The translations under genes were made by a program, and so were the position numbers. This document shows positions 1 to 7,398 of a DNA stretch of 64,000 bases, in pieces. The first letter of the stretch is position 1. Each line of letters opens with the position of its first letter. The stretch is taken from NCBI RefSeq assembly GCF_026341775.1, contig NZ_JAPEOB010000007.1:1-64000 (forward strand), read 5' to 3'. The notes beneath the pieces are model-generated. The model did no database searches, was not told the DNA's origin, and worked only from the letters and a program-made list of their open reading frames with translations. The DNA comes from Streptomyces sp. NBC_00654 (GTDB lineage: Bacteria; Actinomycetota; Actinomycetes; Streptomycetales; Streptomycetaceae).

Positions 1-193
1 GCTCGTCGGTGTAGCCGGGGCTGTCCGCCTTGGCGGGCCGGTAGCTGCTGTGGACCTGCTTCTCCGCCTCCCAGCCGGGCATCGGCTCCGCCGACCACGG
101 CAGCGTGCGTGCGTAGGCCTCACACTCGGCGCGGGTCTGGTGGAGAGCGAGCTGGGCGTCGCGGAGGTCCTGGGGAAAGTCGTACTGAGACAC
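1..193 (-). CDS. Hypothetical plasmid protein, N-terminal part (runs off window)
   Basis: The frame opens with GTG at 193-191 and stays open to the left edge, giving at least 64 residues beginning MSQYDFPQDL. It is rich in Trp, Pro and charged residues and shows no recognisable domain, membrane segment or motif. An in-frame TAG lies two codons upstream, which fixes the start at this GTG. Short proteins of this look are common on Streptomyces plasmids, but I cannot assign a function. The C-terminus lies outside the window. Confidence 0.6.
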   Translation of the reverse strand, partial: MSQYDFPQDLRDAQLALHQTRAECEAYARTLPWSAEPMPGWEAEKQVHSSYRPAKADSPGYTDE

Positions 194-304
194 ACACTAA
201 TAATACGTGCGTTCGAATAGAGCGTTCAGCCACCGCGCCGAAACCGGGCCGCCGCATCACCCGACCGCCCTGCAACGAAGACGAAGCCGGGCACGACGCC
301 CCGC

Positions 305-574
305 TCAGGGCGTGTCGCCGGACCAGTCCCAGCGGATCCGCTCGCCAGGCCGCGGCTCATACAGAGCGCGGCCGTCGGCGCCGAACTGCCCGAGATCGGT
401 CATCAGCGCGACGCCGGTCTGGATCTCGTCCGCTGTCCAGCCGGTGATGTCGAGCAGCAGCCCATCGAGCGGGCCGCCGACCAGTTCGGCGTAGTCGCGG
501 TGCGGCAGCGGCCCCGGGTGGTCGTGGTCGGCGCCGTAGACCCGGCCGCGCAGCAACTCCTCATCCCTGTCCAT
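305..574 (-). CDS. Small hypothetical protein (89 aa)
   Basis: The ATG at 574 opens an acidic 89-residue protein beginning MDRDEELLRG. The frame stays open upstream to 727, but that part is arginine-rich low-complexity sequence typical of non-coding GC-rich DNA, so the internal ATG is preferred. The C-terminal half contains a conserved-looking segment with GWTADEIQTG and ends in a Trp-Asp-Trp pattern. No catalytic motif or membrane segment is visible. It sits downstream of the relaxase gene on the same strand, about 150 bases away. Function unknown. Confidence 0.55.
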   Translation of the reverse strand: MDRDEELLRGRVYGADHDHPGPLPHRDYAELVGGPLDGLLLDITGWTADEIQTGVALMTDLGQFGADGRALYEPRPGERIRWDWSGDTP

Positions 575-727
575 GCGCACCAGCCTCCCAGCCACCACTG
601 ACAGCCGGGGCCTGGTACTTATGCCCGTTGTCCCGCCGCCGCCGAGGGCGAGGCTTGCCCAGGGTGACCTTGGGGCCGAGCATCGTCGGTGCGCGCCACG
701 GCATCGGACGCGCGCCATCGGGTGCAC

Positions 728-2701
728 TCAGTGGCCGGCCTCCCGGCCGCGGTGCGGTCCGGGCTCCGGCGGGCGGTGCGCCTGCTGGTCGTCCGGGCGC
801 ACCGGGCGCACCGCGTCGGCGTCGTCCTGTTCGTTGTAGCGGGTCGCGCGGGTGCGGGAGTCGTCGGCCGCCTTGGTGAACGCATCCTTGAGGTGGCGCA
901 GCCGTTCGGCAGTGAGGCCGAGAGCTTCCATGTCAGTGCGGGACTCCCGTAGGGCCCGCAGCGCCGTCATGTCGATCGCCTCCCGGCGTCCGGTGCCCGG
1001 CTCCTGGTCGTCGTTCTCGGGATCGGCAGTCGCGGGCGCGAGCAGCTGCTCGGGCATCGCCGCCTGCTGGTGCCGGACGATGTCGTACGCCCGGCCCCGC
1101 ACAGCGGCGGCGGTGATGGTGATGCGCAGCTCCTCCCGCACCACCGCACCAGCAAGGACGGCCCGGTCGTAGCGCAACGGGATGCGGGGGATCTCCCACT
1201 CCCCCGCGTCCTGCCCCAAGTGCTGGGGTGCGGCCGGCTCGCCGGGATCGGCCGGGGGTCGCCGGTCCAGGTCGGGCCCGGGAGTGGGTGGGCGGCGGCG
1301 GGCGGGGAGGTCGGACAGGGACCACCGGGCGGTGTAGAGGCGGTAGCCGGCCTCCAGGCCCCGTACGGTCTTCGGCTCGCTGATGTCCAGGCAGTGGGTG
1401 GAGATGGCGGCGGCCACGACCTGGTCGTCGAGGCCGGGGTCGCGGCGGCGGCCGCGCAGGACGAGGGCGAGGTGGCGTCGGGCTTCGGCGAGCAGGTGGC
1501 GGCGGTGGAAGCGGCCGCCGTCGTTCATCACGAACACCGTCGCGGCGACGTCGACGGCCGCCAGCGCTATGTCGACCACGGCGGCGACCCGGGACCGGAT
1601 CGCCACAGCCGCGGCACGGGCGTACTCGAGAAGGGAGTTGATGACGTCGACGGCCACGTTGGAGGTGCGGATCGCGCTTTCCTTCCACTCCTTGCACAGC
1701 TGCGCGAGGGGCCGGGCCTTCGGTTTCGGCGGGCGCGTCATCTTCGCGGCGATCCCGTTCAGCTTGGCGCGGGTCCGCTCGGAGACCACGGGCAGGAACT
1801 TCGGCTCGCCGTCGTCGTCGACGGCGGTGACGTACTCGTGCTCCAGCTCTGCCAGGCATGCGGCGATCTGGTCGCTGCGCCGGGCGGTCCAGCGGATCAG
1901 CTCGTGCGGCACCCCGGCAATCTCCATGACCGGCCGGCGCCCCGGGGTGACGGTGCGCGGCTCGGTGGCCAGTCCCAGCTCTTCGCAGACCTCTGCGGCC
2001 ACGAGCTCGTTGTAGAGCGCGGAGGCGGCGACGGTGTTCTCGTGCAGGGCCAGAGTGTGGATCGAACCCCACTTCCCGTCCAGGCGCTGCCCCTTCACGG
2101 ACAGCAGCAGATGGTCATGGAGCAACGGCATACCCGATCTCGCCTCGTAGTGGCGGAAGCGGGCGGCGACCAGACCGCCGGGCGGCCGCACCCGGTAGAT
2201 GCCGTCCTTGCCGTACCGGATCACCGCGACCTCGTCCTCGATCCACTCCAGCACCCGTACGATCGCGCGCTCGTGCGCGGCCTCGATCACCCGCCGGGTC
2301 TCCTCATCCCCCAGCGCCCACAACAGGTAGATCGTCGGCTGCGGCCGAAAGGCGAAGTCGACACCGGTGACCATCACCCGGCGTCCCAGGGCGCCGGCCT
2401 TGAACGCCTTCTTCGGGGATTCGCCCTTGGCGAGCCGGTCGGCCTCGATCCGGTCCGCGTCGGGATGGCGGCCCCGCTCGCCGAACAAGTTCCTCAGCTG
2501 CGCCTCGGTCACCTCCTCCCCCGGCGTCAGCCCTAGCGCGGCCAGGCCGCGGCCCATCCAACGCCCGACCGGGACACCGGCCTGCTCCTGGGCGGCGCGC
2601 AGCGGCGTGCGGGCCGGGCGGCGGCCGTCGCCGACGACTGTCTGGCGCAGGTAATAGCGATACATCTGACTGGCCCGGATGACCCTGATATCCACTGTCA
2701 T
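728..2701 (-). CDS. MobF/TrwC-type conjugative relaxase, lacking the helicase half
   Basis: The 657-residue product starts at ATG 2701; upstream in-frame codons look non-coding. Residues 13-17 (MYRYY) supply the tyrosine cluster expected of a MobF relaxase, followed by a DFAFRPQPT segment corresponding to the family's DLTFSPPKS motif. The HUH metal triad is H184, H195 and H197 (HYEARSGMPLLHDH). Such enzymes nick one strand at oriT and stay covalently bound through tyrosine. Family members are usually 900-1600 residues with a C-terminal RecD-like helicase; here the C-terminal 350 residues show no Walker A or B motif, so helicase function must be absent or supplied separately. The 21-bp repeats just upstream are an oriT candidate. 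Relaxase family call is secure; activity is inferred. Confidence 0.85.
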   Translation of the reverse strand: MTVDIRVIRASQMYRYYLRQTVVGDGRRPARTPLRAAQEQAGVPVGRWMGRGLAALGLTPGEEVTEAQLRNLFGERGRHPDADRIEADRLAKGESPKKAFKAGALGRRVMVTGVDFAFRPQPTIYLLWALGDEETRRVIEAAHERAIVRVLEWIEDEVAVIRYGKDGIYRVRPPGGLVAARFRHYEARSGMPLLHDHLLLSVKGQRLDGKWGSIHTLALHENTVAASALYNELVAAEVCEELGLATEPRTVTPGRRPVMEIAGVPHELIRWTARRSDQIAACLAELEHEYVTAVDDDGEPKFLPVVSERTRAKLNGIAAKMTRPPKPKARPLAQLCKEWKESAIRTSNVAVDVINSLLEYARAAAVAIRSRVAAVVDIALAAVDVAATVFVMNDGGRFHRRHLLAEARRHLALVLRGRRRDPGLDDQVVAAAISTHCLDISEPKTVRGLEAGYRLYTARWSLSDLPARRRPPTPGPDLDRRPPADPGEPAAPQHLGQDAGEWEIPRIPLRYDRAVLAGAVVREELRITITAAAVRGRAYDIVRHQQAAMPEQLLAPATADPENDDQEPGTGRREAIDMTALRALRESRTDMEALGLTAERLRHLKDAFTKAADDSRTRATRYNEQDDADAVRPVRPDDQQAHRPPEPGPHRGREAGH

Positions 2702-2841
2702 GGAGACCACGTCACACGGCTCTGGCCTGCAAGGAAAGGCAGATCGGCGGGACGGCCCGCCAGGCGGGAGCAGCGGCCGAACTTTCTTCACCGGCGCCCG
2801 TCAGGCGGGAAGCAGCCCCGGGCCGGACAGCGAATGTCATC

Positions 2842-2925
2842 GCTCTCCGGCAGTCCCTACGTGCTCTCCGGCAGTCCCTACGTGCTCTCCGGCAGTCCCT
2901 ACGTGCTCTCCGGCAGTCCCCACGT
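2842..2925. repeat. Four tandem 21-bp direct repeats (oriT or iteron candidate)
   Basis: The unit GCTCTCCGGCAGTCCCTACG plus T occurs four times head to tail, starting at 2842, 2863, 2884 and 2905. Three copies are identical and the last differs by one base (CCCCAC for CCCTAC). The array lies about 140 bases upstream of the relaxase start in a 700-base stretch with no convincing gene. MobF oriTs commonly lie upstream of the relaxase and contain direct repeats, so oriT is the leading guess; a ParB or Rep binding array is the alternative. Confidence 0.7.
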
Positions 2926-3306
2926 GCTCCGCCGTATCGCAGCGCGTCGACGGGTTCAACGGAAGACTGATGACTGAACTTCAGGAAGGCGTGCCATCAA
3001 GCTGCGGCCAGCGGCGAACTGCGTGGTGGTCCGTGCGCCGAGGACACCGGGCAGGGCGGGCCCGCTCGCAGCGGGGCTTCAACTGGACAGGGCAGAGGAC
3101 GCACCGCCGAAACTCATTGTCGAATAGATGCAAGGCGTTGAGGTCGGCGGTGACGACGCACTCACCTGGGCGCCAGACGGCCAGGAGTTGGTCGCGGGCC
3201 CTGTCACGACGGCGCTCGGGCCCACAGCATCCTGGACCGGCCCAAGGCCGAAGGCCACCTTGCAGACTCGGGGCACCCGGGCTGCAAGGGCCACTCTCGT
3301 CACTCT

Positions 3307-3330
3307 GCCGGTTTACCGCGGTAAACCGGC
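3307..3330. promoter_or_regulatory. parS-like 24-bp perfect palindrome upstream of parA
   Basis: A perfect 24-bp inverted repeat with core GTTTACCGCGGTAAAC lies about 75 bases before parA. The same core recurs inside parB at 4906-4923. The only two copies I see both belong to the partition locus, so this is most likely the centromere-like ParB site or an operator for parAB autoregulation. It differs from the chromosomal parS consensus (TGTTTCACGTGAAACA), as expected for a plasmid-specific ParB. Confidence 0.65.
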
Positions 3331-3402
3331 ACCTGAGTCAACGGGCTGCACGAGTGGTCGAATCATGAGCGTCCGGGTCAAACCCACCCACGTCTATCTG
3401 CA

Positions 3403-4119
3403 ATGATGCCCACTGCCCGAAGTACCGGAACCTACGGGAAGCAAACGGAGCATCACATGCCAGCAAGCGTCTACGTCGTATCCATTGACCCCCAGGCATC
3501 CACTGTCTGGTGGGCGAACAGGATCACGGATCTGCCGTTCGACTTCTCCCAGGAGCACGACACTCCGGAGAACTTGGCGATCCTCAAGAACACGGGAGCG
3601 AAGGTCCATGTCATCGCCAACCAGAAGGGTGGCGTCGGTAAGACCACGACCACTCTGAACCTCGGAGCTGTCGTCGCTGATGTCCTCAGGGCCAGCAAGA
3701 GCGGCCTTCAGCACGTCTTCATCGACACTCCAGGCAGCCTTCAGGACGAGAACCTCCTGCTTGAGGCACTGAAGTACGCCCACGACGTAATAGTGCCCAT
3801 GCCTCCTGAAGGCCTCGCCTTCGACCCCACCGCGCGGACCATCCAGAACGTAATCGTGCCCAGCGGGCTCCCTTTCAAGGTTGTGATCAACAATTGGGAC
3901 CCGAGGGACGGGGTGGCCGACCTTGAAGACACCAAGGCATACATTGACGCCGAAGAGTGGCCCCGCACGGAGACAGTGATCCGTCGCTACAAGGTCCACA
4001 CGCGAGCATCCGTCGAAGGCCGCGTGGTCACCCAGTACCCCAAGAATCGCGTGGCCATGGAAGCACGCGAGGACTTCTTCCGTCTGGCTCTGGAGCTCGG
4101 CTATGGCGGTGGGGCGTGA
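3403..4119 (+). CDS. parA: ParA-family partition ATPase with swapped N-terminal segments
   Basis: This is a deviant-Walker ATPase that would form ATP-dependent assemblies on the nucleoid to segregate the plasmid. The start could be ATG 3403 or ATG 3457; the latter has a GGAG element seven bases upstream. Counting from 3457, the order of motifs is abnormal. Walker A' (SIDPQAS, Asp11) with its WWANR and FDFSQEHDTPENL continuation comes first, then strand 1 with Walker A (KGGVGKT, residues 57-63), then Walker B (HVFIDTPG, Asp90). In every ParA fold I know, Walker A precedes A'. The rest (residues 84-220) is collinear with ParA. All motifs are intact and the frame is open, so this looks like a segment swap rather than random decay. 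The stop overlaps the parB ATG (TGATG). Confidence 0.8.
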   Translation: MMPTARSTGTYGKQTEHHMPASVYVVSIDPQASTVWWANRITDLPFDFSQEHDTPENLAILKNTGAKVHVIANQKGGVGKTTTTLNLGAVVADVLRASKSGLQHVFIDTPGSLQDENLLLEALKYAHDVIVPMPPEGLAFDPTARTIQNVIVPSGLPFKVVINNWDPRDGVADLEDTKAYIDAEEWPRTETVIRRYKVHTRASVEGRVVTQYPKNRVAMEAREDFFRLALELGYGGGA

Positions 4120-5225
4120 TGGCTGCAGGACGACGCACGAGCCTCGCCTCGCTCGCTGGCCAGAAGGTCGACGAAGTACCCGGCAAGAGTGACCCGCTCC
4201 TCCTTACCCTCCCCTTGGAGAAGCTCGTACCGACGCGCTTCAACCCGCGTCGGAACTTCGGCACGGACAAGGAGCTCAAGGAGTTCGGGCTGAAGCTGAA
4301 GAAGCGCCAGCTCCAGCCCGCCGTGGTCGTTTCCCGCGCCGGGTACCTCAAGCTCTGGCCAGTGGAGGAAGAGCACGTCGGTGCCGCACCGTATGTGATC
4401 GCCAATGGCGAGCGTCGATACCGCGGTTCGCGCCTGGCCGGGCTGTCGACGCTCAACGTCGTACACAACGAAGACGTAGCCAAGACCCGGGCCGACTTCC
4501 TGGACGCAGTCCTCTCGGAGAACAACGACCGCGAGGATCTCGACCCGATCGAGCGAGCCATCGGCATCGAGATCATGGTGGCAGAGCTCGGGGGAGCCGA
4601 CAGGGTCGCCGATCACTACGCCAAGACGAAGGGCTGGGTCAGCCAGCAGCGCAAGCTGCTCAAGCTGACGCCAGAGCTACAGATTCTGGTGAGCAGTGGC
4701 GAGATGCCTGTACGCGTCGCAAGAGACATCGCCGGGCTGCCGGCTGCGGAACAGGCACAAGCATGGTCCGACGAAGAGAATCGCCGCTTGGCAGCGCAGA
4801 GCATGCCCCGTGCACCAAGAGGGCGTCGGGCATCTCAACCGGTCAGCTCGAAGCCTGTTCCATCGACTCCAGTCACAGCGCCAGAGCTCGTTGAGCCCAA
4901 GAAGCGGTTTACCGCGGTAAACCAACACCCTGATGCTGACACTGAGGAATCGCACGATCGCACCCCAAGGCTCGCCGCTGGGCAAGATCGGTCTGTGCCT
5001 GAGCCTCGGTCGACGTTCTCGGATGATGGCCCGAGCGGGCCGCTCCTGCCGACGCTGGAGCCTGCCGCGCTGGCTGAGTTGGTCATTGATCAGCTGGCTC
5101 CGGCTGACCGGAAGAAGCTGACGACTCTACTGATCACATACAACAGCTCCCAGATCGCCAGGAGTCCGGAGAACCAAGCCCCGAAGGCCGAGAGCGGCTC
5201 CACTGCGCGAGAAACGACGGTCTGA
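4119..5225 (+). CDS. parB: ParB-family partition DNA-binding protein
   Basis: The 368-residue protein starts at ATG 4119, overlapping the parA stop by one base, so the two are translationally coupled. Residues about 30-140 form the ParB/Srx N-terminal domain, including the NPRRNF segment and the ANGERRYRGSRLAG signature (arginine-rich box used for CTP binding and clamp formation in the family). A helix-turn-helix follows (VADHYAKTKGWVSQQRKLL), then a low-complexity linker and a short C-terminal dimerisation-like region. The linker DNA contains a copy of the parS-like palindrome, encoding RFTAVNQ. It would load at parS and partner ParA. Confidence 0.85.
   Translation: MAAGRRTSLASLAGQKVDEVPGKSDPLLLTLPLEKLVPTRFNPRRNFGTDKELKEFGLKLKKRQLQPAVVVSRAGYLKLWPVEEEHVGAAPYVIANGERRYRGSRLAGLSTLNVVHNEDVAKTRADFLDAVLSENNDREDLDPIERAIGIEIMVAELGGADRVADHYAKTKGWVSQQRKLLKLTPELQILVSSGEMPVRVARDIAGLPAAEQAQAWSDEENRRLAAQSMPRAPRGRRASQPVSSKPVPSTPVTAPELVEPKKRFTAVNQHPDADTEESHDRTPRLAAGQDRSVPEPRSTFSDDGPSGPLLPTLEPAALAELVIDQLAPADRKKLTTLLITYNSSQIARSPENQAPKAESGSTARETTV
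4906..4923. promoter_or_regulatory. Second parS-like palindrome, inside parB
   Basis: The 18-bp palindrome GGTTTACCGCGGTAAACC shares its 16-bp core and both flanking base pairs with the site upstream of parA. It lies in the linker-coding part of parB, where amino-acid constraint is weak. Preservation of a perfect palindrome there suggests selection as a ParB-binding site. Confidence 0.6.
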
Positions 5226-5254
5226 CTTCCGCACAACGCAAAAAGCGGCCCTCC

Positions 5255-5272
5255 GCCCAGGTGTACCTGGGC
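5255..5272 (+). terminator. Terminator after parAB
   Basis: A 7-bp GC stem (GCCCAGG / CCTGGGC) with loop TGTA sits 30 bases after the parB stop and is followed by TTCAGTTCT. The IS4-family element inserted 15 bases beyond it. Confidence 0.55.
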
Positions 5273-5286
5273 TTCAGTTCTAGCGG

Positions 5287-6786
5287 CAACGCCGTTCAGT
5301 TAGGCGCGGTGGCTGTTCGTCAAGGTTGGTGAACGAGGCAGCGGAGCTGCTGTAGAAGAGGTCTGTCCTCCAAGACATCCTCACCACAGGAGCTCCGCTG
5401 TTGGAACAGGCTGCCATAACCAGGACGGCGCGGGTAGCGGCCGGGGTGTTCGCGCCGGGGCATATCGGTGAGCTGACCCGGATCGTCCCGTTCGAGATGG
5501 TCGACGAGGTGCTGGCGGAGACCCGTGCGGTGCAGCGCAGGGTCCGGCTGGTGCCGGCGCGGGTCACGGTGTACCTCCTACTGGCCGCGGCCCTCTTCAG
5601 CGGGCTGGGCTACCAGCAGGTCTTCGACCGATTGTGTGCCGGGCTTTCGGGCCTGCCGCTGCTCCGGCCCAGCGGCAGCGCTCTTCGCCAGGCCCGCCAG
5701 CGGCTGGGGCCGGCACCGATGAAAGCGCTGTTCCATCTGGTGAGCGGCCCTGCGGCCACGACCGCTGCCGCCGGGCGCTGGCGGGGCCTGAGAATCGTCG
5801 CGGTCGACGGCACCCTGCTGCCGGTCCCGGACTGCCCGTCCAACCTCACGGTTTTCACCCGGCAGCGGCTCGGCAACGGGACCTCGGGCTACCCGCAACT
5901 GCGCCTGACCGCGCTGGTGGCCTGCGGAACCAGGTCGGTGATCGGGGCCGTGTTCGGTCCGGCCACGACCGGTGAGCTGGAGTACGCCCGCCGCCTGACG
6001 GTGGACCTTCGGGCCGGGATGCTGCTGCTGGGCGACCGGAACTTCTCCGCCGCCGCGCTGCTGAACCAGCTCGCCGCCACCGGCGCCGATCTACTGGTCC
6101 GCTGCAAGGCCAACCGGAAACTGCCAACAGTGGCCCGCTGCCGCGACGGCTCAGTACTGACCCGCATCGGAGCGCTGACCGTGCGGGTCATCGACGCCGA
6201 GATCACCATCCGCACCGCCCAGGGCACCCGCACCGGCCACTACCGGCTGCTGACCACCCTCACCGACCCTGCCACCCACCCGGCCGGTGAACTCGTCCGG
6301 CTCTACCACGAGCGCTGGGAGATCGAGACCGCCTACGCGGAACTGAAGTCCACGATCCTGGGCGGACGCGTCCTGCGGGCCCGCACCCCGGACGGCATCG
6401 AGCAGGAAGTCTGGGCCCTGCTGACCGCCTACCAGGCACTACGCACTGCGATGACCGACGCCACCGACAGCATCCCGGGCACCGACCCGGACCGGGCCGG
6501 CTTCACGACCGCGCTCGTCGCCGCCCGAGACCAGCTCGTCCTGGCCGCCGGCGTCATCACCGGCACCGACATCGACCTCGTCGGCACGATCGGCCGCCAC
6601 ATTCTGGCCCACCTCTTGCCCACCCGGCGGGTCCGCACCAAAGACCGCATCGTCAAACGCGCGATCTCCAAATACAACGCACGCGGACCCGCCATCGACC
6701 GCACCACCTACAAAGCCACCATCAGCATCACCATGCCCACGAGCCGCCCTTGACACCCCCAGCCCCGCCCTAACTGAACGGCGTTG
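5287..6786 (+). mobile_element. IS4-family insertion sequence, complete, with 10-bp target duplication
   Basis: The element is 1500 bp. Its ends are 18-bp inverted repeats: CAACGCCGTTCAGTTAGG at 5287-5304 and its reverse complement at 6769-6786. It is flanked by the direct repeat GTTCTAGCGG at 5277-5286 and 6787-6796, a 10-bp target duplication that fits the IS4 group. Intact ends, exact target duplication and an intact transposase frame suggest recent insertion. Removing it would place the parAB terminator next to the IS30 remnant. Confidence 0.9.
5401..6753 (+). CDS. IS4-family DDE transposase
   Basis: The 450-residue frame opens with TTG at 5401, with GGAG eight bases upstream. An N-terminal IS4-type domain (residues about 20-110) precedes the catalytic core. 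AVDGTLLPVPD carries the first Asp, LLLGDRNFSAA the second, and LYHERWEIETAYAELKS the YREK-type motif with the catalytic Glu. Length agrees with full-size IS4-group enzymes of actinobacteria and no frameshift is seen. It would cut and paste the surrounding 1.5-kb element by binding its 18-bp ends. Confidence 0.9.
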   Translation: MEQAAITRTARVAAGVFAPGHIGELTRIVPFEMVDEVLAETRAVQRRVRLVPARVTVYLLLAAALFSGLGYQQVFDRLCAGLSGLPLLRPSGSALRQARQRLGPAPMKALFHLVSGPAATTAAAGRWRGLRIVAVDGTLLPVPDCPSNLTVFTRQRLGNGTSGYPQLRLTALVACGTRSVIGAVFGPATTGELEYARRLTVDLRAGMLLLGDRNFSAAALLNQLAATGADLLVRCKANRKLPTVARCRDGSVLTRIGALTVRVIDAEITIRTAQGTRTGHYRLLTTLTDPATHPAGELVRLYHERWEIETAYAELKSTILGGRVLRARTPDGIEQEVWALLTAYQALRTAMTDATDSIPGTDPDRAGFTTALVAARDQLVLAAGVITGTDIDLVGTIGRHILAHLLPTRRVRTKDRIVKRAISKYNARGPAIDRTTYKATISITMPTSRP

Positions 6787-6816
6787 GTTCTAGCGGTCGT
6801 TGCAACACTGCTCGCC

Positions 6817-7365
6817 TCAGGTGGTGAGTAGATCACGTAGACGCTCGGCTGGTGTATCCCAGCCGAGCGTCTTGCGTGGGCGGCCGTTGAGCTCCTGGGC
6901 GACGTGTTCGAGGTCCTCGGGACTGTGCAGGCTCAGGTCGGTGCCCTTGGGGACGTACTGGCGCAACAAGCCGTTGGTGTTCTCGTTCGAGCTGCGCTGC
7001 CAGGGCGAGGCGGGATCGCAGAAGTAGACCGGCATCCCGGTGGCCATGGTGAACTGCTTGTGCCGCGCCATCTCGGTCCCCTGGTCCCAGGTGAGAGAGC
7101 CCCGCAGGTGCGGGGGCAGGGTCTGGACGGTGCGGACCAGGCCGTCGCGGACGGCTGCGGCGTCGTGGGAGCTGGCGGGCAGGTGGACCAGCATGGTGTA
7201 GCGGGTGGTCCGCTCGACCAGGGTTGCGATGGCGGACCGGCCGTGCGCGCCGACGGCCTGGCGGCGGTCGTGGTCGTCCTTGATCCGGGCGGCCCCCTGG
7301 CCGTACGGATCGGCGGCGAGGCGCTGGACACCGATGTCGAACTGCGCCCGCTGCGCCGGTGTCAT
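6817..7365 (-). pseudogene. IS30-family transposase C-terminal remnant fused to a RelE-like N-terminal piece
   Basis: From about codon 38 ([18 protein letters not shown]) to the end, the frame matches the C-terminal half of IS30 transposases. It has the second catalytic Asp (TWDQGTE) and the Glu (RSSNENTNG), but the N-terminal helix-turn-helix and first Asp are missing. The first 36 or so residues ([20 protein letters not shown], then a DHDRRQAV segment) do not belong to IS30. They recall small RelE/ParE-like actinobacterial proteins. The open frame is therefore probably a fusion of two gene pieces. It ends about 35 bases from the leader-distal end of the CRISPR array, so it may mark the boundary of the inserted module. 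Not expected to transpose. Confidence 0.7.
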
Positions 7366-7398
7366 GTCCCGCCCGGGTGCAGCGCGGCGGCGGAGGAG

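Noticed and set aside
1070..2536. 488-codon plus-strand frame opposite the relaxase
   Set aside because: It is the antisense shadow of the relaxase gene, with codon use typical of complementary GC-rich DNA.
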